This document shows positions 1 through 9,684 of a DNA stretch of 64,000 bases, one piece after another (the first letter of the stretch is position 1; every line of letters begins with the position of its first letter). The stretch is from Fistulifera solaris (taxonomy: Eukaryota > Bacillariophyta > Bacillariophyceae > Naviculales > Stauroneidaceae), in contig AP026130.1 in assembly GCA_030295235.1 (NCBI GenBank), positions 1,054,001 through 1,118,000 on the forward strand. Direction: 5' to 3'. Under the pieces are notes generated by a model that was not told where the DNA came from, searched no databases, and saw only the letters and a program-made list of their open reading frames with translations. Made by a program: the position numbers and the translations under genes.

Positions 1-1669
1 GCATCCATTCCCAGTCTTCGGCAGTATTTGCTTCCATTGCAACTTCAGGAAGAAACTCGTATTGCTCTTAACAACGGAGGTGTAGGATTGATTCCAGGAA
101 TGGATTTGGGAGGACTGAAAGTAGCAAACTCGCATCTGCCGCCTCCTCCTACAGTACCCGGAAGTTTCCCTCTTCAGGAGCAGCAATTCACATCTCCTAC
201 CGGTGTTACACAGCAACAATCACAGGACCCAGCTTTTACTCCCACCGACACCGCAACCTCATTTTCTTCACATTATCTACCTCCACCCCCGGTCATGACC
301 TCGTTAGCATCGTCTACTTCGCCGGATAGCGGCGCTCCTCCTTCGGGTTCTTCTGCTGGCTCTATCCCAGCGGCTCCTTCTTCGGCAAATCGTGACTACT
401 CTCTCCGAGGATACTCTTCTGCGGCTATCGACATCAAAACGAGTGACGGACGAAGGGTTTTAAAACCGGATGGGTTCCATTCTTCGAGCTCCGACAAACG
501 ACTCCAGCAAAAGTACGGTCATCAATCGGGAAATCGTTACGCGAACTTACCTCCTCCACCACGATCCGGAGAACAAGTCACGCCTCCGGTAACGAGTCCG
601 GCGTCCGGTGGGGTTTCCGGTGCTCCTTTGAGCGCCAACAGTAACCCTTTGCGGGAGGACGACAACAACTCGTTGGTGTTCGCCCGTCGACTCGATACGT
701 TGCCGTGGATCATGTCACAGGTCAGCCAGCACCACCGGCAATCAGTGGACACCCGACTCCGTATACCACCCCAGTGGCAGCGAATCATCCCGTGCCTTCC
801 TTCTCGACATTTCAACCTACTCAATTTGCCGGCAGCCAACAACAGGTGAATGCCCCCGTGCCGATGGTTCCGCAGCCTGCACCGATAGCACCAATCACCT
901 CGTCGCCCGCGCCCGCCTTTCAACCCCCGCCTCAGCTGATTCAAGTATCCAATACACCCGCCACTGCCGCGGGTCTCTTTGCCACACCGTCACCGGTTCG
1001 ACAACTAGGACAACCCGATCAGAACATCTTCAGTCCGCAACAGACGATGGATCAAACGCCATCGGCAACCCTTACTACCCCGGGAGCCTACAAAGTTTCT
1101 CCTGCCCCAAGAAGCGGGGAAAGTCCTTTTTGACTGCTTCACCGACGAGGGCATCCAAAATGTTTTCCGCACCGCCCGAAAATTTACAAACCTTGGCCAT
1201 TGAGACACCGCAAGAAACACAACAAAGTGTCACGGCAGTGAAGGCAGAAGTCACGCCAGCAACGAGCGTTGACGACGCTGCCGCAATGTTTGCTTCTGCT
1301 GCAACACTCTCCGACTCGTCTACGGTTCCCATAGCAGCTGAACCATCGCCAGTTGTTACTACTCATCTGGAAGCAACGTCAACGAGTAAAGGTAGTCCGT
1401 TTGCACAGGCTTTGAGAGATTCCTCAACGGCATCGGATCTGTTCGCGAGTCCACCCAGCAATGTCACAGAGGAGTCACCGCAAACCGAAACGGTGACTGC
1501 TACAAGAGACGAGCAGTCCCAAGCGCCACCGCAAGCGACGGAAGAAGACGAAGTCTTGGACGAAATTCCTTTATCCCCAACGAAAACATCTACGATGCAG
1601 CCAGAAAATGGTAAGGATGGTCTCTACCAGGCGATTGGCATGCCACCACCGCCCATTTTACGAAAGTAG
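1..1669 (+). CDS. Pro/Ser/Gln-rich protein, 3' part only, two frame breaks
   Basis: The reading frame is already open at base 1, so the 5' end lies outside the window. About 557 codons are visible, ending in PPPPILRK. The protein is low complexity (Pro, Ser, Thr, Ala, Gln) with LPPPP motifs and a basic, tyrosine-containing stretch (KRLQQKYG, then NRYANLPPPP). The frame changes twice. The first break is best explained by one T missing from the run at 648-650, which gives a peptide containing RPSTRYVAVD; an 80-bp intron at 641-720 (GTAACC...TCACAG) would restore the same frame. The second is one T missing at 1127-1131. I recognise no catalytic domain. Proteins with this composition include COPII scaffold (Sec16-like) tails, but that is a guess. 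It converges on the DUF1350 gene. Confidence 0.6.
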
Positions 1670-1762
1670 AAGAAAAAACCAGCTGCATTCGTTAACACGT
1701 AAAGCTATTCATCCTATTTTTACATTCAGTGCTCTCGTAGCAGTACATCTACTAGCGAAATT

Positions 1763-3131
1763 CTATAATTCGGAGTCCTCTAACCAGCGGACAATGGCAG
1801 ACACTGTTTCGTCTGCCTCGGTATAGCGCAGCCCTTCCTTCGCCGCATCGGCGCCCAAAATATCTTCTATTCGTTTTGCCAGCTCTAGCGGTGGCGCAAT
1901 CAGAGGCGCAGCATGCCCTCCTAGTAAATCTCGCCGTTGTACGTCGATATCAACCATCATTGGCCGCTTCATGGCAGCAGATTTGCCCGGCTGCTTGTAG
2001 CAGCTCTTCTATTTCATTCGACTCATCGATGGGATCGTCGGTGTATTTTATGATCAGTGTTCGTCGCGCCCGGTACGCACGACGTGCTGCTTCTTTGACT
2101 CGTATCGGTGTCGGGTCAAAGTCCCTGGCTCCTAAAGCGACCTCATCAATCAAGCCGGGAATTTGTTCAAGAGCTTGCAAAACCTCTACAACAAGCGGAA
2201 CGATCTCGGCATTGGAAAGCGCCGACGTCGTGGGAGCCGTGAGACGCAAAAACGCATCCCGTACTGCCGGAGGGACGACTAGGCTGTCCTCACTAGTAAA
2301 GGGTCCTCGCGAATAAAATGGGGGCGGAACCAGTAACCGGAACGCTTTGGATAAGAGTTCATCGGACGGAATCTCGCCTTTGGCAGCACTTTGTGCCAGT
2401 CGCAGGCCCGTATTGATTACTTCACTGCCGCGAGGACGCGAGGTTTCGTTCAAGGCAGCGGCATAGGTGAAAAATGGTACAAATACTTCTTCGAAGAACG
2501 GAACAGCCTCTGTCACGGGTTTGTTGTTAAATGAAATTAAGGCGTTCGCGGCACGCGGTGTGTCGGGAAAAAGGCTGGTAATGAGGACCTGCAACAAAGC
2601 ACCACACGAATGGCCCATCCCAATCACAGGTAATGCGCCATAGGTTTGTGCTATTTGACCGGCGATTCGCTCAAAGCGAGAGATGACCATATCACATGTA
2701 CTTAAGTGATCGAAGGATAGTGTATAGGGTGTCGCGATAATAAGAAACCCTTGTTCCGCGAGTCGTTCCAAAACGTAGCGGTAACTAATGTGTGGAGATG
2801 CGCCAACCAAAGCGCCTCCTAAAAAGTGAATGACAGCCCTAGGCGGACCTTGTTCGATGGAAGGTCGTAATATAAAATTGTTTTCCAGCTCTTCCCACTT
2901 GCCGATCTTGTATGAGGTCTCTAATTTTCCGACTGAACTTGATGATTCCACGCCTTTCGCCAAAAGGACTGTTTGAGAGGCATAACCCTGAAGGTGATTT
3001 CGACTGAGCTTGTTGCTGACTTGAAAGGGTAACGCAAACCGACATAATGCCACAAGAAAAAACCACAATCGGAAAGATGGACGACAAATGAGCGGTGCCG
3101 TCTCTCGGCTCGTGGTGCGTTTTCTTGCCAT
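1763..3131 (-). CDS. DUF1350 family plastid protein (alpha/beta-hydrolase-like), one frame break
   Basis: The body matches the DUF1350 family of plants, algae and cyanobacteria: AVIHFLGGALVGASP, then PVIGMGHSCGALLQVL (a nucleophile-elbow-like GHSCG), ISFNNKPVTEAVPF and DDPIDES. The start at 3131 (MARKRTTSRE) is preferred over an in-frame ATG at 3185 because it is followed by a hydrophobic segment and ALPFQ, a plausible signal-peptide cleavage site before a plastid transit peptide. The frame ends early at 1950, but the family's C-terminal block (SAAMKRPMM, then LLGGHAAPL) continues one frame over to the stop at 1763. Removing one base from the G run at 1986-1988 joins them, so a base-calling or assembly error is the likeliest cause. 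The biochemical role is unknown; plastid targeting is inferred. Confidence 0.85.
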
Positions 3132-3454
3132 GATGATTATTCTCAAAGAACAAATTCTCGCAACCGCTGCACGCTGCAATTTCAATTTCGATAGTACTTG
3201 AGATGCCGCCTTTGGTTCTTTCTATTGTTACCGATACATGCAGCGTCGAATAAAAACAAATGGCAGAGGGCAAAGGGTGAGTCAGTGCTTTCATTTGTGT
3301 CGTTTGCGTTGACGAGATGGAGTACTGCGCCAAACGGAAATTCTAGTTATGGGAGAAAAAGTCCGGTGTTTTCACACTAGTCAGAAAAGCTGGTTATGTG
3401 GTGTGTCCATCTAATAAATAACTAAGGAGTATGTAGTATGGTCAAAAGTGTGTG

Positions 3455-3900
3455 TCAATTCTTCCACGACTGCGCTTCAGTCATGAGTAACTATTCTTTC
3501 AAGCGACAATGCTGCCAACAATATCTTCGTTCAGCAAAAAATCTTGAGCTTAATCAGTCATTGCTGCAATACAATACTCTTTAGCAGCGTTTGCGTTACA
3601 CGTCGTTGTTTTTTAACGTCGAAGCGCCTTGCGATATGTTGTCTTTCGTATCGACCACGGTGTTGTCCGGATTTCACCACGACTGCATTCCAGTCATGAA
3701 TCAATGTTCTTTCGAGTGACGAAATAATGTTGTTACCCCCCTAGACTATAGATGCACTCAATGAATAAAACACTGATACACTTCGTTCGTTCAGAAAAAG
3801 TATTGCAATAGTCTTTAGCAGCGTTTGTATTACACGTCAATCAGATATTTGCGTCGAAAAGCCTTGCGAAACATCTTCGTCCGTATTTACTATGGACCTA
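3455..3900. repeat. Diverged tandem duplication, about 205 bp per copy
   Basis: Two copies begin at about 3463 and 3674. Each opens with CACGACTG...CAGTCATGA, then a TTCTTTC-AG-GACG block, a CTTCGTTCAG block, TCTTTAGCAGCGTTTG, TTACACGTC and a GTCGAA..GCCTTGCGA block. The second copy carries a small insertion. There is no coding signal. The leading palindrome recurs elsewhere in the window. Confidence 0.7.
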
Positions 3901-3984
3901 AAGGGATGGTTCTCGGAGACCAAAATGCATTTCTTGCCATGAATCACGACTTGATTACAGCACATTTACTAAGCAAATAAAGAC

Positions 3985-4135
3985 ACGGCAAACGCAGATT
4001 TTCTTTGCACGTGAAGACACCGTACGCCCATATTTCTGTTCCCGTGAAGATACCACGCAACCTCTTTTTTGGGCCTGTGACGACACTCCCGAATTTCTAG
4101 AGACATGACAACGCCACACTCCCAAATTTTCTGGG
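3985..4135 (-). repeat. CCAGAAAAT repeat family, locus 1 (reverse orientation)
   Basis: Four or five degenerate units of about 36 bp, each reading on the minus strand as TTTTCACG-tgTCCAGAAAAT-tggGnGTGTG. The same unit forms arrays at 26.04-26.41 kb and 49.64-50.1 kb. The last unit overlaps the 3' end of the cyclophilin-like gene, so its final codons come from the repeat. Confidence 0.7.
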
Positions 4136-5290
4136 TACGTGAAACGTCACAACCCAGTTTTCGCCTCCATCACCTTTTTGAATGGCCTCTTTCAACGATC
4201 CAAGCTCTTTTGATCCCCACTTTTTCACGAGCCAAATATTGTTTCTTGTAGGCATCTCATCCAGTCGCTTTATGGTGTCAAAGCCCGAAGTAATAACACC
4301 AAAGCAGGGCTCGTCGTCATGAATGTCTTCATTATCCGCAGTGTTGATATAAAAGGCCGGGCTTCCATCAACCGCAAACCCGACGGTATTTTTCTTATGA
4401 GGATAGAAATGACTGTACTCGCGAAACACCACTCCATTGAGACCCGCTTTGGTGAACGCTTCCGCCTTGGCAACGGCCGAGCTGCCATCGAAGGGTATGG
4501 GGGCTGCTTTGATGGCATGATGGGCGTTGAGAATAAACGAACACCCATTCAACAGTCCTGACGATACCATATCCAAGAATGTCAAGACAGTGTGCGGGAG
4601 TAATTCGGCTGGCGCGAGTTCAATGATGAAGTGGGTCGGTCCGTCGGCTCCGTCCGGAAACAGCAGTTCCATTTCGACTTCGATGGGGTCATGACCGTAC
4701 TTTTTCCGCACTTCGACGAGACTAGTGGATTGTATTTTTTGAATGAGCTGTGAAACCTGAGCCTTCTCTTTAGTCACTTTAGTTTCCAGTACTTTCATGT
4801 CATGCATGGCGCGAAAGCTTTTGACGCTGTTGGCGAACCCATTGGAGGGCTCTTCGGGTTGAATGAGTTTCATCAAGGCATCCGCCTCCCGCTGCATCGC
4901 ATAAAGTTCTTTCGCGGTGTCTCGGACCTTATTACCGACCCGTAACTGCATCTGTTCCATGATCTGAACTTGCACGGCTGTATTTTTGACGGCCTCTCTG
5001 GAAATGTAAATTGAAGCCATGCCCAAAATGACAAAACTCATGAGAATCAGCGGCAACTTGCGTCTATCACCGGATGCCGAAAATATACGTCCTCGTCTCG
5101 GAGAAGAGGGAGATGGAACGGAAGAAAGAGATTCGTCATCAGAGAAGGGATCCGCAGGATTGTGTCTTCTCTGCGAAAGAAGAACATGCCGTTTGTCCGG
5201 CGAAATACTTATTGGTAGATGTGGATTATTCTTGCTTGTGTGGTCTTTTGTTCTCTGTCCATTAAAACTACCGCTGGATGACCAATGCAT
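4097..5290 (-). CDS. Type II membrane protein with lumenal cyclophilin-like domain
   Basis: 397 aa. A Ser/basic N-terminal tail of about 80 residues (including PSPSSPRRGR) precedes one transmembrane segment (LPLILMSFVILGMASIYI), a coiled-coil stretch (ELYAMQREADALMKLI to LIQKIQS), and a cyclophilin-type beta-barrel domain over roughly residues 200-390 (PTHFIIELAPAELLPHTV, FREYSHFYPHKK, CFGVITSGFDTIKRLD). The canonical catalytic Arg and the FHRV motif of prolyl isomerases are not visible, so the fold may be non-catalytic; the role is unknown. Membrane topology suggests a Golgi or ER location. The last 10 or so residues fall inside a repeat unit, so the natural C-terminus may have been altered by repeat growth. 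Confidence 0.75.
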   Translation of the reverse strand: MHWSSSGSFNGQRTKDHTSKNNPHLPISISPDKRHVLLSQRRHNPADPFSDDESLSSVPSPSSPRRGRIFSASGDRRKLPLILMSFVILGMASIYISREAVKNTAVQVQIMEQMQLRVGNKVRDTAKELYAMQREADALMKLIQPEEPSNGFANSVKSFRAMHDMKVLETKVTKEKAQVSQLIQKIQSTSLVEVRKKYGHDPIEVEMELLFPDGADGPTHFIIELAPAELLPHTVLTFLDMVSSGLLNGCSFILNAHHAIKAAPIPFDGSSAVAKAEAFTKAGLNGVVFREYSHFYPHKKNTVGFAVDGSPAFYINTADNEDIHDDEPCFGVITSGFDTIKRLDEMPTRNNIWLVKKWGSKELGSLKEAIQKGDGGENWVVTFHVPRKFGSVALSCL

Positions 5291-5669
5291 TGTTTTCCAT
5301 TGTCAAAAACGCATTCCTTTTCTTTTTGAAGTAATAGCAAAATAATAAGAGAGCTTGGGGATGGACTTGTGACACAAAGACCTCAACAAAAAACGGTTCG
5401 TTGCGTTGTTTTGTCGCCTTGGCGTTTTTGTTGACGGTGTTTGCCGGCACTCACAGAGTGAAAGATCCATCACGGTGTGACAACCATGACTCCTCCTCGG
5501 GCTCTTGGACGACGAAGAATGCAAAGCAACTGCGATTATTTTATCTAGGTCTATATAAACTAACCTTTAACATTAGGTGACGCGAATAGATTCTTGGAAT
5601 ACTAGCATATCAATCGGAGCGTCTTTCTCGTATTTTGAATTTCCATTCATATTCTTGAGATCGTTGTTG
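5291..5669. other. Intergenic, nothing recognised
   Basis: This stretch contains the 5' flank of the cyclophilin-like gene and the 3' flank of the acyltransferase. It has only short, composition-driven open frames. I see no RNA gene or repeat. Confidence 0.5.
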
Positions 5670-6612
5670 TCATATAGCTAAAGTGACGATATACAGGTCC
5701 AGAAATATGCATATAAATACCAAGCAAACAAAACATTGAAAGTAAGGCATATTCTTTTGCCGATAGCAGTTCCAGTCCAGGGGCACCTAGGAAAGATAGG
5801 TGAGAATCGGAAGCTAGAAATGCAAACGACAACCTATATCATCCTTTGAAAACTCACGTGTGATCAAAGCCTTCCACCACTACTGCACAATCCGGATCGT
5901 ACTGTGCTCGTCTCGGGCGGTAGGATACCGCTTGATCGGTCCATCTCCAAGTACTCTCGTCTTGCGGTGGTGGCTTGTGGTATTTGTACAAGATGCCCGG
6001 ATCCGTGCATGCCGTCAACGCGAGAGATACCACCAAACCGACAGTACATAGCGCCCACAAAAGAATGACAGCATATGGAGTGCTTCCTTTTAATATCAGC
6101 TTGAAAGTATACCATGAAGCGGCGAAAATGAGTGGATAAGTGATCAGCATCAGCATAGGCCAAAAGGGACCCACCACAATTTGAATGACGGGTCGCGTAA
6201 AAGTTCGGGATATTATTTCTCCTGATTCTTCATCTTCTGTCACTTCTTCGACCAACTCTTCAGTTGACTTTAACACACTCATATTCCCGACTCGCTGCGC
6301 ACCCAACCGAGAACAAAACCAAGCCGAACAACACAAACACCCCGAGTGATCGCGTTCCAGTTCCGAATCACCGTACGCTCGATTGGGTTTACACGGTTTG
6401 CGACTTTCCTCCCACCAGGTGGGTTCTGTAAGTCCGACGGCGAATGGGGAATCATGCCATTGCTGCACTCGCATGTTGTGTCGTTCAATGTCATACGGAT
6501 CATCGACCGACGAGCGAGGCCCACCACCTTCGAGCGATAAACTGATGATTTCTCGGCTCTCCGGCCCCACTTGTTGCCTGTCCTTTGCTACTGCTGCGCG
6601 TCGTTGTGGCAT
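5670..6612 (-). CDS. DHHC-like protein acyltransferase, DHTC variant, paralog 1
   Basis: Two exons, 5858-6612 and 5670-5786. The 71-bp intron (GTGAGT...CTAG) interrupts the Thr codon of the DHTC motif. About 290 aa: a hydrophilic N-terminus, a Cys-rich knuckle (GCLCCSAWFC), two membrane segments, the acyltransferase DPG motif (TACTDPG), then YRPRRAQYDPDCAVVVEGF and FDHTCPWTGTAIG, and one further membrane segment. In normal DHHC enzymes this region is a zinc-binding Cys/His domain. Here most ligands are replaced, while the palmitoylating Cys of DHxC is kept. Exon 2 needs one more A at 5752-5753 to read KRNMPYFQCFVCLVF as in paralog 2; without it the frame stops at 5678. Only three membrane segments are visible rather than the usual four. 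Substrate and location are unknown. Confidence 0.8.
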
Positions 6613-6707
6613 GTTATCACGGTGTTCATTTCTTTCCTAAACAATTCACTCTTTTTTAACATCGGACCAAAAAGGCACGCAAGAAGGCAATACAATAATT
6701 CAGCTAG

Positions 6708-6758
6708 AATGTCCGGGTTCCCCCTCTGTCGATAAATTTCCATACGGAGGCCTACGTG
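6708..6758. repeat. 51-bp repeat element, solo copy 1
   Basis: This block (AATGTCCGGG...CCTACGTG) is identical over 51 bp to 8408-8458, with unrelated flanks. A related core recurs twice in every unit of the 60-62 kb array (CCGGGT, then GATAAATTTCC, then GGCTACGT or GAGCTACGT). Here it is followed by CTACGCGTAGAC, also seen in the array. Confidence 0.8.
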
Positions 6759-6945
6759 GGTTCTACGCGTAGACAATAAAAGCGTTGCATTATTGCACCC
6801 TTTGGATGCACCGGCTCAAATTGCACTCAAATAAATATGAATGATACGCAACAACACTGTCGGCGAGGTTGAAAATGATGTCGCTGCCAACGAGACCCGA
6901 AAACGGATGCATTCGAAATTTCCTAGAGAGTCAATTTTGACATTA

Positions 6946-8250
6946 AGTCGCGATCGCGTACAACCAACACTTAACCATTATAGTGAAAATGGCGGTCGAC
7001 GATTCGGATGCTTTTCGACGCAAATAGTTGCGTTTCGAATGAAGATGATAGTTAGCTTATATATTGGTATTTCCATGGCATTTGATTATACACTTCGCGC
7101 TTTTTTTTGTGGACAACTTTGGTGCTCTCATTGCTACGGTGGCGTTTCAAGTGACTGAAAGTTAGTCTCGATTGCGTACAACCAACACTTAACCATTATA
7201 GTGAAAATGGCGGTTGACGATACGGATGCTTTTCGACGCAAATAGTTGCGTTTCGAATGAAGATGATAGTTAGCGTCCCTACTACTCCTTATGGTAGAAT
7301 CCCCTACCACATGGATCCACTAAAATCGCGAAAACCTTTATTCGCACGTGTAATTTGTACGACAAACCCGACCTGACCCGACTTGGCGATCTGAAATTTT
7401 CCGAAAAATTTATTTTTCTCCAACAATTTAAATAATAGATACTTTATCATCAGTTGTTCATGATAATAATAATTAAAGTCTTGAAAACATTGAATTTGTC
7501 AACAAAATTTGTGTTTCAATTATGATTAATTAGGGGTAAGGATATTATCTTGTACAGAATCTACACAAAATTTACGTTGGAGCCATGTGGTAGAATTCTA
7601 CCACAAGAGGTTTTGTACCATAGACGTAGGTTTCTACGCTTAAGGTAGAATAATTCTACCACAAGAAAATAGTTGGGATACCCATGGCATCTGATTACTT
7701 CGCGGCTTTTTTTTGTGGACCACTTTGGTGGCGTTTCAATATCGTTACCTTATGCTGATCGTGACTGAGATCAAGTCGCGATCGCGTACAACCAACACTT
7801 TACCCTTATAGTGATAATGGCAGTCGACGATACGGATGCTTTTCGAAGCAAATAGTTGCGTTTCGAAAGAAGAGGATAGTTAGTTCATATATTGGTATAT
7901 CCATGGCATTTGATTATACACTTCGCGCTTTTGGTTGAGGACCACTTTGGTGCTCTCATTGCTACGGTGGCGTTTCAAGTGACTGAAATTGAGTCGCGAT
8001 TGCGTACAACCAACACTTTACCATTATAATGAAAATGGCAGTCGACGATACGGATGCTTTTCGAAGCAAATAGTTGCGTTTCGAATGAAGATGACAGTTA
8101 GCTTGTATATTGGTATATCCATAGCATTTGATTATACACTTCGCGCTTTTTTTTGTGGACAACTTTGGTGCTCTCATTGCTACGGTGGCGTTTCAAGTGA
8201 CTGAAAGTTAGTCGCGATTGCGTACAACCAACACTTTACCATCATAGTAG
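6946..8250. repeat. 218-bp tandem repeat array, about 4.2 copies
   Basis: Unit starts (AGTCGCGAT or similar) are at 6946, 7164, 7774, 7992 and 8210; uninterrupted spacing is 218 bp. Each unit contains ACAACCAACACTT, ATAGTGAAAATGGC, CGATACGGATGCTTTTCG, CCATGGCATTTGATTATAC and CTTCGCGCTTTT. Copy 2 is split by the insertion at 7276-7678 and has a small deletion; copy 5 is truncated after about 40 bp. Open frames in the units differ between copies and are not treated as genes. Confidence 0.9.
7276..7678. mobile_element. MITE-like insertion within the 218-bp array
   Basis: 403 bp of AT-rich sequence interrupts repeat copy 2. Its ends form imperfect inverted repeats of about 25 bp: the left end begins TCCCTACTACTCC and runs to GGTAGAAT; the right end, read inward on the other strand, begins TCCCAACTATTTTC and runs to GGTAGAAT. 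There is an internal palindrome GGTAGAATTCTACC near 7588. It has no coding capacity. A target-site duplication is not clear, perhaps because of a small deletion at the junction. The superfamily was not identified. Confidence 0.65.
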
Positions 8251-8407
8251 ATAGTAGCACGCAGCGCTCTTCCATTCAATCGGTCATGACGAAGGGGAAT
8301 AGCTCATCAAGATAAATGTTTAGTCAAGAGTCAAGAACTAGACTATGCAACGCGACGATATTTCATTATTTCTGTTTTGTTTGTCAATCAACTGAACGGT
8401 CTGCCAA

Positions 8408-8458
8408 AATGTCCGGGTTCCCCCTCTGTCGATAAATTTCCATACGGAGGCCTACGTG
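8408..8458. repeat. 51-bp repeat element, solo copy 2
   Basis: Identical to 6708-6758 over 51 bp, with different flanks. The two solo copies bracket the 218-bp array. Confidence 0.8.
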
Positions 8459-9684
8459 CGTTGCGTCAATTGCTCCTTTCGGATGTTCAATCAATCGTAC
8501 CAGGTAACCAAATACCCGGAGTGCGAATGAATGATGTTGGTGAAGGTAATAGGCACACGAGCCAAGTCGACGCGAGAAACGGTCTGCTCGAATTGAATCA
8601 TATCGAAGCATCCTTTACTTCGGTACATTTCCTATCGACTCTCTTTCGTTCGTTGACATAAGCGTTGACAAACACGCGGCAAAACCGTCGTTCGAGATCA
8701 CAATGGTCCATAACTTGAAGAAATGGAAAGAGCGATTTATTCGCGTCTTTCAACAGCATAACTGAATCATATTATCTGCATCGGAAAGTGGCACATCCAC
8801 AGGTGTTGCGGCATGTTCCTTGTCGCCATACCGGAAACAACGGTGCGGTTTCGCGTGCATTCAAAGTCGGAAAGCTTCGCGCCGCTTTTATGTAATACTA
8901 CGACTGTGGCCTCTTTATCAATACGAAGAGTTAATATCGGGGAACAAGCTGAATTGCTTGCGAAGTCGAAGTCTATTTATGACACGACGTCTGTTTTCTA
9001 AGCTGGTTTTTCATATTCAAGCTGCGAGAAAGTAGTTTTGAAAAGCTCTCCGTTGATCTTCAAACATTGCAGCTGAAAGCAATCAACCATTTGTAACTGA
9101 CAGAAAGCGATCGCCGTCAACGCGAACGACCCACCAGTACTTCAAACAATCAGCCAAGAAGGAAAGAAGCTATCAAAAAGAGAATGAAATGGCCATTTAG
9201 GATGCGTGCATGCACAAATGGGAAGCTTTTGTCGTTTGATTCTAAGTCAGGCGAAAGCGCCCAGATTTCGAAAAGTCGTTTTCTCCTTTCAAGTGGTCGA
9301 AATAAAAATAGTGTTGCTGTACGAAGTTGCTGGTATTAGAAATGGATTCATTTCCCTTTAGTCATCGGATGGATCAGATCAGATATTTGTCTTGTTAAAA
9401 TGAGAACGCAGCGCGTGACAAGTGGACTTTTTAAACCTTAGATTGATGAGGACGAAGAGTGAATGACCGACATTTGTTGAAAAATGCACCTCCGGTACTG
9501 ACACTGTAATGTTACAGTACAAGTGCGACACAAGAGGGGTCTTAATCGAAACGGGATACGGGAACACGACCTGACGCGACAACATTATTTTTTCGCAACA
9601 AAGCACGCAAACACACTTGCACCTTCATCATTCATTTCTACGCCAGTGTTGAATGTTTCATTTTTTAACATTCAGCGCAATACA
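8459..9684. other. Gene-poor stretch, nothing firm
   Basis: No convincing coding sequence. A short minus-strand frame across 8384-8611 includes GAIDATHV, which faintly resembles the catalytic region of Harbinger-type transposases; this is too weak to annotate. The last 200 bp should hold the promoter and leader of the HA-repeat gene. Confidence 0.4.

Noticed and set aside
641-720. 80-bp intron in the first gene
   Set aside because: GTAACC...TCACAG would restore frame, but one missing T at 648-650 does so too and leaves a more protein-like peptide; the same error type recurs across the window. Kept only as an alternative.
6841-8204. Open frames of 70-105 codons such as the one ending CHCYGGVSSD
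   Set aside because: They repeat with the 218-bp unit, appear on both strands and shift between copies, so they follow from repeat sequence rather than from genes.
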